Shown here: piece after piece, positions 34,494 to 43,804 of the stretch
Layout of the letters: every line of letters begins with the position of its first letter
How positions within the stretch are numbered: the first letter of the stretch is position 1
Assembly (NCBI GenBank): GCA_965226245.1
Contig: CBDDCL010000015.1
Coordinates: 5,828,001-5,892,000 of the forward strand
Source: CBDCYS01 sp965226245
Lineage (GTDB): Bacteria > Acidobacteriota > Terriglobia > Bryobacterales > UBA6623
Direction: 5' to 3'
Length of the DNA stretch: 64,000 bases
Notes under the pieces: model-generated
Databases searched by the model: none
The model's input: the letters and a program-made list of their open reading frames with translations, nothing else
Told to the model about the DNA's origin: nothing
Translations under genes and position numbers: made by a program

Positions 34494-35369
34494 TCAGTTG
34501 CTATCCGCCGGGGATTCTTGGATGGCTGGATCGGCCGGGGCACGCTTGGTCCGCCGCAAGGCGCCGCCGATCCTCGTGAGAATGCCGCTCAGCACAAATC
34601 CCGAGGCCATGGCCAGCAACACAGGCTGGGAAAAATTCCAGATCAAGAAAATCATGGCCGCCAGCACGACGACCAACAGCAGGCCAGGCACGCGAAAGCC
34701 CAAGTCTTTGAAGCTGGCGTAGCGCCAGGTCGAAACCATCAGCGACGCCAGCAGGGCGATCAGCGATAGCCACAGGACTCCCCAGGGCCACCAGTGCTGA
34801 ATCGGATAGCCGCCGCAAAAGTGCACGATGGCGGCCAGCATCCCGGCCGCTGGGGGAATCGGCAGTCCCACGAAATATCGGCGGTCGGGCCGCCCGGGAT
34901 TCTTGGGCCGCGGATTCGTCTGAACGTTGAAGCGGGCCAGCCGTGCAGCTCCGCAGGTCAGATAAAGGAACGTCATCAGGTAGCCGATGGCCGGAAGCCA
35001 GGTGCCGAACCAAAGGTCCGATGCCAGCTCCGGGGCGCGAATACCCCAGGCGAAGGCCAGCGTGGCCGGTGCGACTCCGAAGGTGATCACATCAGCCAGC
35101 GAATCGATTTCGCGGCCGAACTCGCTGACAGCGTTCGTCATGCGCGCGATTTTGCCGTCCATGCCGTCGGTGAAGACGGCTAACCCGATTGCCAGCGAGG
35201 CGTAGTCGTAGAGGCGGGCGGCTTCCGCTTCCATGCCCGCCGGCAGCGAGATCGCCTGAACGGTCTTCATCAAGCAGTAATAGCCGCAAAACAAGGTTCC
35301 CGCGGTAAACAACGTGGGCAACGCATAGGCCCGGTTGCGATTGTGCCGTAATTTGGATTCGCTCAGCAT
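34494..35369 (-). CDS. pssA: CDP-diacylglycerol-serine O-phosphatidyltransferase
   Basis: This membrane enzyme makes phosphatidylserine from CDP-diacylglycerol and serine. The CDP-alcohol phosphotransferase signature, D68GMDGKIAR then G85 and D89/D93, is complete. The 291 residues include about eight hydrophobic spans. It is 8 bp after psd in the same direction, and the two enzymes act in sequence to make phosphatidylethanolamine. A short polar tail follows the last span. Confidence 0.93.
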   Translation of the reverse strand: MLSESKLRHNRNRAYALPTLFTAGTLFCGYYCLMKTVQAISLPAGMEAEAARLYDYASLAIGLAVFTDGMDGKIARMTNAVSEFGREIDSLADVITFGVAPATLAFAWGIRAPELASDLWFGTWLPAIGYLMTFLYLTCGAARLARFNVQTNPRPKNPGRPDRRYFVGLPIPPAAGMLAAIVHFCGGYPIQHWWPWGVLWLSLIALLASLMVSTWRYASFKDLGFRVPGLLLVVVLAAMIFLIWNFSQPVLLAMASGFVLSGILTRIGGALRRTKRAPADPAIQESPADSN

Positions 35370-35376
35370 GTAAGAC

Positions 35377-35979
35377 TCACTCAGCGCGGCGAGCCAGAAT
35401 GGAGCTGCCTCCTTTGACTCTGTCGCCGAGTTGCACGGTCAGTTGCCATTCCGGGCCGAGAAAAACATCCGTACGAGAGCCGAATTTGATGAGGCCGTAT
35501 CGCTGCCCCTTTTCCACATTGTCTCCTATCTTCTTATCACAGACGATGCGCCGGGCGATCAGGCCCGCGATTTGTATGACGGTCACTTGTGAACCTTTAG
35601 AGTCGATCGTAAGACTGTTCCGCTCGTTTTTCGCCGAAGCCTCTTCGAGATATGCCATTTTGAATTTGCCCCGCCGGTGCTCGCTTCCAGTGATGACTCC
35701 ATCAACGGGGATGCGGTTGACGTGCACATCGAAAATGTTGAGAAACACGCTGACCTGGCACCCGCCGTTGTCGAGCGAGCGAATATGGACGACCTTTCCA
35801 TCAGCAGGAGAAACGGCCACGGGGCCCTCGGGGATCCGGCGTTCGGGGTCCCGAAAAAAGTACATGCAGAAGGCAGCGAGAAGAAAACACGGCAGCCCCC
35901 AGTAGGGAGTGAATACGAACCACAGAAGGCCTCCCGCTATCGTGAAGCCGGTTGCGTAGTAGATGCCGTCTCGGACCAT
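35377..35979 (-). CDS. psd: Phosphatidylserine decarboxylase (short form)
   Basis: This 200-residue proenzyme has an N-terminal membrane segment (GFTIAGGLLWFVFTPYWGL), the SPADGKVVHI block, and VFLNIFDVHVNRIPVDG. The self-cleavage site is GGSS near the C-terminus (G191/S192), which creates the pyruvoyl cofactor; this replaces the LGST of the longer enterobacterial form. The product converts phosphatidylserine to phosphatidylethanolamine and pairs with pssA downstream. Confidence 0.95.
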   Translation of the reverse strand: MVRDGIYYATGFTIAGGLLWFVFTPYWGLPCFLLAAFCMYFFRDPERRIPEGPVAVSPADGKVVHIRSLDNGGCQVSVFLNIFDVHVNRIPVDGVITGSEHRRGKFKMAYLEEASAKNERNSLTIDSKGSQVTVIQIAGLIARRIVCDKKIGDNVEKGQRYGLIKFGSRTDVFLGPEWQLTVQLGDRVKGGSSILARRAE

Positions 35980-36363
35980 GAAAAGGTGCGGCAGGGTTGG
36001 CGGCGGACTCGCTTACTAAAACAACTGGCGATCGGGCCGTTTCCGGCCTATTCACTGAGGGCTCATTATAGCTTCCCGCCGGTCATCACGATGCGTTCTT
36101 CGCCGGACCAGGACAGAGCCCCGAACGCCAGTGAGCTGGGCCGCCCGGCGGTGCCGGACTGAACGGGGGTGTGACTCAGTCCGCCCCCCGCCCCGGCCTA
36201 TGGAAGTCTCGCAGCCATTCCCCGCCCTGACGCAGAATCAACAACTTACGGAGTGGTCACAGACGAGGGGTCCAAGTTAGGACCGCCGGTTCGGGCGGCG
36301 TGCTCGCTGACCCCTCGCTTGCGCTCGGGGCTCTGTCCTGCAGAGCTCACCGTGGCCCTGGCT
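35980..36363. other. Intergenic region with a CCCCTC...CGGGGCTC hairpin
   Basis: These 384 bp lie between psd and the small YdcH-like gene and hold no gene I can support. At 36309-36337 TGACCCCTCGCTTGCGCTC and CGGGGCTC form a stem. The wording echoes the core of the dispersed repeat (CCCCTCCCT...TCGGGGCTC), so it may be a distant or degraded member. The psd promoter should lie in its left part on the minus strand. Confidence 0.4.
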
Positions 36364-36597
36364 TTAGCTGGCCTGCTTTTCGTATTCGCGCATCAAGCCA
36401 TGCATGCGGTCTTTCAGGTGCAGTTTCTTTTTCTTCAGTTGCATTTCCTCGAGTTGCTCTTCCGGGGTCGGAAATCGCCGGCCGCTCAGCTCCTCCAGCC
36501 TGCGGCTATGGTCTGAATGTTGTTGCGCTAATTCGCGGTATTCGTCATTGGTTTCCATCAGATGTTGAGCGGGATCGTTTTCAACACTGCTACTCAT
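36364..36597 (-). CDS. YdcH/DUF465-like small helical protein
   Basis: The start at 36597 (MSSSVENDPAQHLMETNDEY) follows a strong AGGAGGAGAAGA ribosome site and gives 77 residues. HSRRLEELSGRRFPTPEEQ, then LEEMQLKKKKLHLKDRMHG and a final Lys/Arg/Glu stretch match the DUF465 (YdcH) two-helix fold, whose role is unknown. The longer open frame upstream to 36756 shows no similarity. It is isolated between an intergenic hairpin and a broken rimI. Confidence 0.8.
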   Translation of the reverse strand: MSSSVENDPAQHLMETNDEYRELAQQHSDHSRRLEELSGRRFPTPEEQLEEMQLKKKKLHLKDRMHGLMREYEKQAS

Positions 36598-36809
36598 TCT
36601 TCTCCTCCTGCTGCTGGAAATGCGGTCGTTGGGGAGACGCCCTGAGGGATGACGGCAGGGAGTGGCGACCTTGCCGTTTTCGCGGAGATTGTGACATCCA
36701 CTAGTACGCCGGGTACCCGGCAACCCAACCTTAACAAAGTCAAGGAAAGATTTCAAATCCGCTACGAAACGGGCGAAACGGACACCCCTAGTTACAGGAT
36801 ACGTGAAGC

Positions 36810-37236
36810 TTATCGGCTAAAGACCATGATGACGGCATCCCCGACGGGATTGCGATAGCAGGACCGGCGCTGCCCGGTCTCCGTAAATCCAAGCTTCTTG
36901 TAAAGGCTTAGAGCAAGCCTGTTTCCTGCCCGGACTTCTAGGAATAGCGGGCCGGCAATCTGCTGCAACAGTTTTCGAACGGATTCCGGCCACACACTGG
37001 CGGCGGTGATCAGGATCGGCCGCTAGATTCAGAATCTCAAGGCCGCCTGTCTCCGTATACGTCAGCAAGCCGGCGATCTGTTCATCTTTGACAGCCACGA
37101 TGGTTTACCACGATGAACATTCCCAGCCTTCCAGCCGGCGGTAGTCGGCTTCGCTCCGCGAGGCGGCTTCCGGGCAGACTGCTTGGATCTCGAGGACACG
37201 CGGAATGACGCCGGTGTCGAGCGCTCGAACGGTCAT
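36810..37236 (-). pseudogene. rimI: rimI (protein N-alanine acetyltransferase), disrupted
   Basis: Reading from ATG 37236, MTVRALDTGVIPRVLEIQAV begins a GNAT acetyltransferase. The frame reaches an in-frame TAA at 37105-37107 and then continues with VAVKDEQIAGLLTYTETGGL and EILNLAADPDHRR. Near 37010 a frameshift is needed to reach EVRAGNRLALSLYKKLGFTE and TGQRRSCYRNPVGDAVIMVF. All the expected RimI blocks are there, spread over a stop and a shift. Unless these are sequencing errors, the gene is inactive. Confidence 0.75.
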
Positions 37237-37535
37237 GGCCGGCACGTTGTCAGTCTGGCGAAGCCGATCCGGCCCGCCGCGCGTCCAACGGATTAGCTTG
37301 GGCACGGGATCTGCTTTTTTGCGATCGACACTCAACTCCAGCCGCGGGCGCCATTGAGGCAGATGAATCACGGCGAGGAGACAACAATCCGGGCTGGGAC
37401 GCTTCGGATGACCGGAAGACTGGCAGGCCTGTGATATCATGTCAGCTATGACAGCATAAGGAAGTGCTGTCTGGTTTGCTTGCGCTCTCGGCAGTTTGAT
37501 TTGTAGCGTGAGGCCGAGCCGTCTGGAGGTCACCT
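37237..37535. other. Gene-free stretch between rimI remnant and msrP
   Basis: About 300 bp without a gene I can support. An open minus-strand frame continues from rimI to 37533, but its residues match no family I know. The right part should hold the divergent msrP promoter; only the GGAGGT ribosome site at 37523-37528 is clear. Confidence 0.4.
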
Positions 37536-38474
37536 GTGCTGGTCAAAATTCCCCGGGGTTGGGAAATACCTGAACGTGAAGCGACGCCGGAATCCTTCTA
37601 CCAGAACCGGCGCACCTTGCTGAAAGCAATGGGCTTTGTGGGTCTTGAGTCGCTGCTGGCGGGCGCTTTGCGCGGTGCGGCTACTGGTAATCTCTACCCC
37701 GCGAAACGAAATCCCAAGTATACACTCGATCGTCCGATTACACCCGAGTATGCCGCGACCGGCTTCAATAATTTTTACGAGTTCACAACGGACAAAGAGA
37801 GGGTCAAGGACCTGGTCGGAAAGTTCACCATAGACCCTTGGCAGGTCGAAGTGAAAGGGCTTGTCAACAAGCCGGGCAAGTATGACCTCGATGACCTGCT
37901 GCGAAAGTTCCCGCTGGAGGAGCGGTTGTACCGGATGCGGTGCGTGGAGGCTTGGTCGATGGCCGTCCCGTGGACAGGTTTTCCGATCGCGGCATTTATC
38001 AAGGAGGTCGACCCCAAGCCGGAGGCCAAGTACATGCGGATGGTTACGGCGCATCGGCCTAGTGAGATGCCGGGAATCGGCTCGCAGCCGCACTACCCGT
38101 GGCCTTATTTTGAAGCGCTCAGGATGGATGAGGCGATGAACGAGTTGGCCCTGTTTGTCACGGGCATCTACGGCAAGCCCCTGCCGAAACAGAACGGGGC
38201 GCCTTTCCGTTTGATCGTGCCCTGGAAATACGGGCTCAAGAGTATCAAGTCGATCGTCAAGATCGAGTTCACCAAGATGCGGCCGCCGACGCTATGGAAC
38301 AAGGTAGGGGGCTTGGAGTACGGTTGGTATTCCAATGTGAATCCGAAACGGCCGCACGCCCGCTGGTCACAGGCCAGCGAGAAGGTCATTCCGGCCATGG
38401 AGCGTCGCCCGACGCTGCTCTATAACGGCTATGAGGAATTCGTTGGAGACCTCTATAGCGGCAACGAGTTCTAG
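37536..38474 (+). CDS. msrP: Protein-methionine-sulfoxide reductase catalytic subunit MsrP (YedY)
   Basis: MsrP is a periplasmic molybdopterin enzyme that repairs oxidised methionines. The 312-residue product starts at GTG with GGAGGT upstream and has a twin-arginine signal (NRRTLLKAMGFVG) at residues 24-36. The sulfite-oxidase fold follows, and C136 in RMRCVEAWSMAVPWTG is the molybdenum ligand. The partner haem membrane protein MsrQ, usually adjacent, is not in this window, so electrons must come from elsewhere in the genome or from another donor. Confidence 0.95.
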   Translation: MLVKIPRGWEIPEREATPESFYQNRRTLLKAMGFVGLESLLAGALRGAATGNLYPAKRNPKYTLDRPITPEYAATGFNNFYEFTTDKERVKDLVGKFTIDPWQVEVKGLVNKPGKYDLDDLLRKFPLEERLYRMRCVEAWSMAVPWTGFPIAAFIKEVDPKPEAKYMRMVTAHRPSEMPGIGSQPHYPWPYFEALRMDEAMNELALFVTGIYGKPLPKQNGAPFRLIVPWKYGLKSIKSIVKIEFTKMRPPTLWNKVGGLEYGWYSNVNPKRPHARWSQASEKVIPAMERRPTLLYNGYEEFVGDLYSGNEF

Positions 38475-38780
38475 GCGCCGGGATAAAGCGGCTCCAGCAG
38501 TATCGGGCCCGGTTAGCCGGCAAACCGTCGGCCTAGGGCGGGCGGTCCTTCAGGCGCTTCTGGGGTGTTTCTAAGCTGAAGACTTGATTCGCTTAGTGTG
38601 CCCATTGCTCCGATCGACAGCCGTAGTCATTGCGGGGTAAGATTGACGGTAAGAGGGGGGAGTGCGGATGGACGCGCCGTGCGGTCCAGGTCGGCTTGTG
38701 CCCACGGGTGAGTGAAGGCGCCATACTGCCGGTGCATAAGTGTGCGCGGCGGTGACGGTCTGCGGCTTAGATCATAATAT
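38475..38780. other. Gene-free stretch upstream of the CpaE-like gene
   Basis: About 306 bp with no coding frame I can support. The right end (TCATAATATATGG) is AT-rich next to the start codon of the following gene. I looked for riboswitch-like consensus segments and did not find any. Confidence 0.35.
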
Positions 38781-39926
38781 ATGGCGAATACAGTCATCAT
38801 CGTCTCCCCTGACGAAAGACTGAGCCGCGAGTTGCTGGAAGCGCTTCGGCAAGCTCAGGTGGAGCCTGACCCGACGATCCTTTCCGACTACCCCAGCAGG
38901 GGAGAGCTCCGAAATCTCATCTCGGCCAGGGAAGATTCCATAGCGGCCGTTATCGTCGATGTAGGTGATCCCGGCCGGGCGCTTGAGCTGATCCGGGAGG
39001 TTCGCGAATCTTTTCCCAAGGCGGTCCCCATTGCCGCCGATATCACTTCGCGCGCCGACTCGATCCTGGGCGCCATGCGAGCCGGGGCAGCCGAGTATCT
39101 GAGTCCCCCATTCAGTCCCGATCAACTGCGCCAGGTCTTTCGCGAGCGCGCCAAAAAGGAAAGCGCGAAAAGGCCGAAGGGGCGTGTGGTGTGCTTCATG
39201 CCCGCCCAGGGGGGCAATGGAGCTTCCACAGTGGCTCTGCACGTGGCGGATGCCGTGTCGCGTGGAATCAAGAAGAAAGTTCTGCTCATTGACTTTGACT
39301 TTCACTCCGGCACCGTGGCCTTCCGTCTGCGTTTGAAACCGGAGTTCACCTTTGCCGATGCCGTCAGCCGGACCGAGATCATTGATGAACTTTGGCCGAG
39401 TATCGTTTGCAGTTGGAACAGTTTGGACGTGCTGGCCTCGCCCTCTTCAAGCAGCGAGGTGTCGGCGGATGGCCTGACTCGGCTCGGTGATGTGTTTGAG
39501 TCGGCCTCTCACCTGTATCCCTGCGTGGTGATCGATCTGCCTAGCGCGCTGTTTACCTCCTGTCAAGAGGTCCTGGAGCTCGCCGACGTGGTCTATCTGG
39601 TTTCAACCGCCGAGGTCATGTCGCTTCATCTAGCCAGGCGCAGGATCAATCAGTTGACGCAGCTTGACATTCCCATGGAGCGGATCAAGCTGGTGGTCAA
39701 CCGTGTCGGCAGCAAGCGCGGTCTGGAAACGTCCGACATCAGCAAGGTGGTGGGGGCGCCGATTGAATGGACCATCAGCAACGACTACGCTATCGTCAAC
39801 GAGGCCTATTTAAAGGGCGGGTTGGTCCCCCAAAACTCGACTGTGGGGAAAGAATTGACGAACTTCGCCTGCGACATACTTCGCCTGCCATATCATGGGA
39901 ATTCAGGCCAAGAAGCCGCAGGGTAA
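38781..39926 (+). CDS. CpaE/TadZ-like atypical ParA/MinD-family ATPase
   Basis: This 381-residue protein has an N-terminal receiver-like domain without obvious phosphoacceptor conservation (VIIVSPDERLSRELLEALRQ, then AAVIVDVGD and AGAAEYLSPPF). A MinD/ParA fold follows, with the degenerate Walker A QGGNGAST at 143-150 and LLIDFDFHSGTV. The P-loop lysine is replaced by Ala148, as in TadZ/CpaE proteins that localise type IV (Tad) pili. It stands alone here; no other pilus genes are nearby. A convergent gene ends 11 bp downstream. Confidence 0.8.
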   Translation: MANTVIIVSPDERLSRELLEALRQAQVEPDPTILSDYPSRGELRNLISAREDSIAAVIVDVGDPGRALELIREVRESFPKAVPIAADITSRADSILGAMRAGAAEYLSPPFSPDQLRQVFRERAKKESAKRPKGRVVCFMPAQGGNGASTVALHVADAVSRGIKKKVLLIDFDFHSGTVAFRLRLKPEFTFADAVSRTEIIDELWPSIVCSWNSLDVLASPSSSSEVSADGLTRLGDVFESASHLYPCVVIDLPSALFTSCQEVLELADVVYLVSTAEVMSLHLARRRINQLTQLDIPMERIKLVVNRVGSKRGLETSDISKVVGAPIEWTISNDYAIVNEAYLKGGLVPQNSTVGKELTNFACDILRLPYHGNSGQEAAG

Positions 39927-39937
39927 GCGCTGGAAGT

Positions 39938-41224
39938 TTATCTAGCGCTTCCCGCGGCGTCCTGCTGACCGGCAGAGGCCGGCCTCAACCCACGAGGATC
40001 TTGTTCTCGTTGTGGAACGGCTCTATAACCGAGCGCCACGATCGCGAGATAGACTGCCAAAATCTCGCTGTCTCCGAGCGTCAGGTCAAAACAGCTCATG
40101 ATCAGGACGCCGATCGTCGCCGCCATCGTCGCCCGCAAGATGAAGCGGCGGTCCCCGCGGCCGGGGGGCAGTTGCGTCAAGGCTTTTCCGTGATCCCAGA
40201 CGACTTGCGCGAGCAGCCACAAGATCATCAGCGCCGCCGGAATTCCCCGTTCGGCCGCATAGTGGATGAAGACATTGTGGAGGTGTTCGTAGTAGGCGTC
40301 CGGCAGCTCGCCGGTTCCCTCGGGGACGAACTCGCCGAAGCGTGCTCCCACGCGCATGGGCCCGACTCCCAGCCAAGGATGTGCCTGAACCATTTGCCAG
40401 CCGGTCTTCCACATGATGAGCCGGGCGGAATTCGCGCCCGGGTTGGCGATGGACTGGATGCGGCGCTGCACAGTTCCGGGCGCAATCACCACGAGCGCGG
40501 CTAACAGAGCCGGGGCCGCGAACAGAAGCTTCCTGTTCCAGTGCCAAATCAAGTACCCCGCCGAGACCACCAGAGCCAGCCAGACACTTCTGGTGAATGT
40601 CAGCAGCAACGAAACTGCAAGGACGATCGAAACACCGACCCAAATGACTCGCGTTCTTGAGCGGACGCTCTCGGAAAACATCAGGTAGCTCAGCAGGACG
40701 ACAAACACCAGCAGGCTCACCTCGCTGAACGTCATCCAATGGCTGAAGAATCCCGTGATGCGGTCGCCCATGTATTCTACGTCGAAGTCCCCGCCCGTGG
40801 CTTCCAACTGAATCCACTTATAGACAAACTGGGCCACGCTCAGTCCGGCGGCGGCCAGGGCCGCGACAAACCAAGCCTGGTACAAGCGCTGAGCTTGGTC
40901 GACGCTACGGAAAAGCGAATAGAGGACCACAAGGAAGGCAAACACGTAAAACTTCTTCAACTGCGGCCAGCCGGCCAGCGGATCGTCGGAGGCCAGCATC
41001 GATACGATGGTGAGGCCCATGAATCCGGCCAGCGGGAGCGCGGCCGGCGGCATTCGTAGCGGGGTCTTCGACGCCAGTAGAAGTGCCAACGCCATACCCA
41101 AGCAGACGTGCGACGTGGCGATCGAAACGAGTCCCGTCAGCGAGGCCAAGAAGGCGAAGACGAATGCGTAATGGCTCAGCCGGTCAACGGAGGAACCAAC
41201 GGTCGTGGGTATTACCGCCTGCAT
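39938..41224 (-). CDS. O-antigen ligase-like (Wzy/WaaL) membrane protein
   Basis: This 428-residue protein has about ten to twelve hydrophobic spans. It shows the Wzy_C/O-ligase signatures: SARLIMWKTGWQMVQAHPWL with conserved Arg, then GVGPMRVG, and the periplasmic HLHNVFIHYAAERGIPAALM loop. Such proteins join oligosaccharides to lipid carriers or polymerise them. Which of the two it does cannot be told from sequence. It faces the methyltransferase-radical SAM group on the same strand. Confidence 0.75.
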   Translation of the reverse strand: MQAVIPTTVGSSVDRLSHYAFVFAFLASLTGLVSIATSHVCLGMALALLLASKTPLRMPPAALPLAGFMGLTIVSMLASDDPLAGWPQLKKFYVFAFLVVLYSLFRSVDQAQRLYQAWFVAALAAAGLSVAQFVYKWIQLEATGGDFDVEYMGDRITGFFSHWMTFSEVSLLVFVVLLSYLMFSESVRSRTRVIWVGVSIVLAVSLLLTFTRSVWLALVVSAGYLIWHWNRKLLFAAPALLAALVVIAPGTVQRRIQSIANPGANSARLIMWKTGWQMVQAHPWLGVGPMRVGARFGEFVPEGTGELPDAYYEHLHNVFIHYAAERGIPAALMILWLLAQVVWDHGKALTQLPPGRGDRRFILRATMAATIGVLIMSCFDLTLGDSEILAVYLAIVALGYRAVPQREQDPRGLRPASAGQQDAAGSAR

Positions 41225-41403
41225 CGAAGTACCCAGTATGCCAAGTTCAGGGAATACGAATGAAACCAGCAGGGGTGAGCACTCCTGATGGTCCTAGCGA
41301 TCGACACGAGTTTGGACACGGCAAGGTGAGAGCTTGCGTTACTGCGCCCGTTCTTGGGGACAACCGCGGGTTCGGCAGCCGATTCGAGTTTGCGATGCGG
41401 CGG

Positions 41404-42228
41404 CTACCGCCGACTGAGTATTAGCAAACGGTGGTCGCCGATTGCTCGAAACACAGGCCAGCTTTCCAAGACACGATCCGCCAGGGCGAAGAGCCGCAGC
41501 AGCCGCGGCAACCGTTTCGCCAGTCCCTCGAGGCAAGACGGCGGCACAAAGATTCCCACCCCGCGAACTTCCTCAAACCGAAACTCCGGCGCAAAGACGC
41601 GCCGTAGCTCGGCGACCGTCGGGTAGTGAACTGCGAAGTCATGCCCGGTGCCGAGCGAGGTTTCCACGCGGCCGGACAAGCGCCGCAAAGCCTTTCCCGG
41701 CTGCAGCCGCGGCAGGAAGGCCACCGTTTCCCAGAGACAGAAACGCCCCATCACGCAAAGCGCCACTCGTCCTCCAGGCCGCACGGACCGTGCCAACGCT
41801 CGAGCCACCGAAGACATCTCACCCGGGCTCACGCAGTTGAGTGCACCAAAGTTCGAGAACACCCCGTCGAAGGGTTTCGCATCGAGCTGCATGAGCCCTT
41901 CCATCCCAACGGTTCGCGCCGATATTTGCTCCGACAGCCCCTGCTCCTCGGCGCGTTCGCACGTTGCTTGAACCATTCCCGGCGAGATGTCCGTCGCAAG
42001 CACCTGGACTCCCCTGTTGGCCAGGTGCGTAGCGTCGGCTCCCGTCCCGCACCCCAGATCCAGCACTCGATCGCCCGGCCCGAACAAGCGGTCCAGACTT
42101 CGCCAAACCGCCGCTCGCTGCAAGGCGCCGATTTGTGTCGCGGTCCAGTCCCTGTCGTATCTTCCGGCGATTTCGTCGAATGCCGCTCCCGCCCCATCGA
42201 GCGGCGTGATCGCTTTCCCGGCACTCAT
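41404..42228 (-). CDS. Class I SAM-dependent methyltransferase
   Basis: This 274-residue protein has the Rossmann methyltransferase motif I VLDLGCGTGADATHLANRG at about residue 55, then LATDISPGMV and FDGVFSNFGALNCV. The C-terminal half is variable and carries the presumed substrate site. Its ATG overlaps the stop of the upstream radical SAM gene by 4 bp (ATGA), so the two are probably translated and used together. The methyl acceptor is unknown. Confidence 0.85.
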   Translation of the reverse strand: MSAGKAITPLDGAGAAFDEIAGRYDRDWTATQIGALQRAAVWRSLDRLFGPGDRVLDLGCGTGADATHLANRGVQVLATDISPGMVQATCERAEEQGLSEQISARTVGMEGLMQLDAKPFDGVFSNFGALNCVSPGEMSSVARALARSVRPGGRVALCVMGRFCLWETVAFLPRLQPGKALRRLSGRVETSLGTGHDFAVHYPTVAELRRVFAPEFRFEEVRGVGIFVPPSCLEGLAKRLPRLLRLFALADRVLESWPVFRAIGDHRLLILSRR

Positions 42229-43625
42229 GCTTCCACCTCGTCGGCTGCCGTTTCCAACCCTCGGCGTGCGGATAAGACGCGTGTCTCGAGTTCTGTTGAG
42301 TCCGTTGCACTTGTCGAACCGTTGCCGCTCTTCCGCAATCGCTCGAGCGCGACTTCACTTTTCAGCAACTGGTCAGCAAAGCTGTAGTAGGTGCGCGAAT
42401 GCCGTCCTCGAATCTTGAATTCGCGGTCCGTGCTTTTTGGCCACGGGCTCATGCTGACGAGGCGGTCCGAAATCTCGTCAAAGTAAGGCGTGCCTTTGAT
42501 CGGATAGGAGACGGTCGTCAAGAATACGTCGGGCAGGCAGGCTTTCACATGCTCGATGGTCTCTTCAATGTCGGCGAGTTGCTCCCCTTCGTAACCCCAC
42601 ATCAGAAACATGCCGGTTTCGATGCCGCGTTGCCGGCATAACTCGACTGCTCGTCTGACTTGCTCAACAGTGACGCCGCGCTGCATGGCGTCCAGGATGC
42701 GCTGGGACCCGCTCTCGGAACCGATCCATACACGGAAGCAGCCCAGCTCGGCAAGCGCGTCGGCGACTTTGGCGTTCAGCCGGTCGGCCCGCGTGATGCA
42801 TTCGAACGGAATCCGCAGCCGGCGGACTTTCATCTCCTCCGCATATCGAAGAATCCAGCCGTGATGGATCGTGAAGACGTCGTCCGCCATCCAAAGCATG
42901 TCGGGGTGGTAGCGATCGAGCACCCACTCAATTTCGTCCGCGACATTCGCGGCTGAGCGCCGCCGATGCGTTTTGCCGTAGGTCGAGTGGCTGCACCAGC
43001 GGCAATCATAGGGGCACCCGCGCGCCGTAATCACCGACACCGAGCCCTTGCCGTGGTGTTTGCGCCAGACATCAACGTATTTGTCAATGTCGATGCGCTC
43101 GCGGTCCGGCAGCGGTTGGGAGTCCAGGTCGGAGATCAGAGTACGCGATCCGGTGCGGGTGATGGAGCCGTCTGGATTCTGAAAACAGATGCCCTCGATC
43201 GCGTGCAGGCCCCCATCCCTGCCGCGGCGATAGGCGGCAAGCAACTCTTCGAGCGTCAGCTCGCCTTCACCTTCGACGACAATGTCAGCCCCGGCGTCAA
43301 GATACTCTCGCGCGTAGCTGGCGGGCTCGGGTCCCCCGACGACGACTCTCCAGCCGCGAACTTTGGCGGCCTCGGTGATATCGAGGACACCCCGGCGCGT
43401 CATCAATGTGCCGTAGATCCCGATTGTCGAAGGCGTCTCGGAATCGAGGATTCGGAGCAACTCCCGGCGCGAGCCGAACGTACTGTCGTAGACCTCGACG
43501 TCGAAGCCTTTGGCACGCAGATGAGAAGACAGATAGAGGATACCCAGCGGCGCGTAGGGCTTCATGATTTGAAGCTCCTTGGGGTCCTCGTCGAGGAAAT
43601 AGCCGTGGGTCAGCAGGAGTTCCAT
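42225..43625 (-). CDS. B12-binding domain radical SAM enzyme 1
   Basis: The start at 43625 (MELLLTHGYFLDEDPKELQI) gives 466 residues; the open frame upstream is unconserved. An N-terminal B12-binding-like domain (APLGILYLSSHLRAKGFDVE) precedes the radical SAM core. The iron-sulfur motif is CPYDCRWC, with GSESGSQRILDAMQRGV later. This class methylates unactivated carbons or rearranges skeletons. It is paralogous to the next gene and overlaps the methyltransferase. The last 40 residues, low in similarity, are a loosely conserved tail. Confidence 0.88.
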   Translation of the reverse strand: MELLLTHGYFLDEDPKELQIMKPYAPLGILYLSSHLRAKGFDVEVYDSTFGSRRELLRILDSETPSTIGIYGTLMTRRGVLDITEAAKVRGWRVVVGGPEPASYAREYLDAGADIVVEGEGELTLEELLAAYRRGRDGGLHAIEGICFQNPDGSITRTGSRTLISDLDSQPLPDRERIDIDKYVDVWRKHHGKGSVSVITARGCPYDCRWCSHSTYGKTHRRRSAANVADEIEWVLDRYHPDMLWMADDVFTIHHGWILRYAEEMKVRRLRIPFECITRADRLNAKVADALAELGCFRVWIGSESGSQRILDAMQRGVTVEQVRRAVELCRQRGIETGMFLMWGYEGEQLADIEETIEHVKACLPDVFLTTVSYPIKGTPYFDEISDRLVSMSPWPKSTDREFKIRGRHSRTYYSFADQLLKSEVALERLRKSGNGSTSATDSTELETRVLSARRGLETAADEVEA

Positions 43626-43657
43626 CTTTCGGGATAAATGGCTGGGAGCCCCCCTAT

Positions 43658-43804
43658 CAGCCCGTGGCAAAGGTGTGCTCGGGCGAAAAAGGGGGACTGC
43701 CACCAATTTCCGCCTCTCCAATCCATTTAAAATCAGCACTTCGTCGAAAGGAAATTGGCTGGCTGTCCTCCTTTTTCGCGTCCTCGGACCTGCGCCACGG
43801 GCTG
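43658..43804. repeat. Long-hairpin repeat, copy H1
   Basis: Terminal repeats CAGCCCGTGGC (43658-43668) and its complement (43794-43804) bracket a near-continuous inverted repeat of about 54 bp per arm. Its best segment is GCGAAAAAGGGGGACTGCCA pairing with TGGCTGTCCTCCTTTTTCGC. The hairpin fills the gap between the two B12 radical SAM genes and ends at the stop codon of the upstream gene. A related copy, with different but still paired inner bases, is at 62610-62734. Confidence 0.85.

Noticed and set aside
38475..38780. Riboswitch or small RNA upstream of the CpaE-like gene
   Set aside because: No conserved riboswitch segments or clear paired stems could be recognised by eye.
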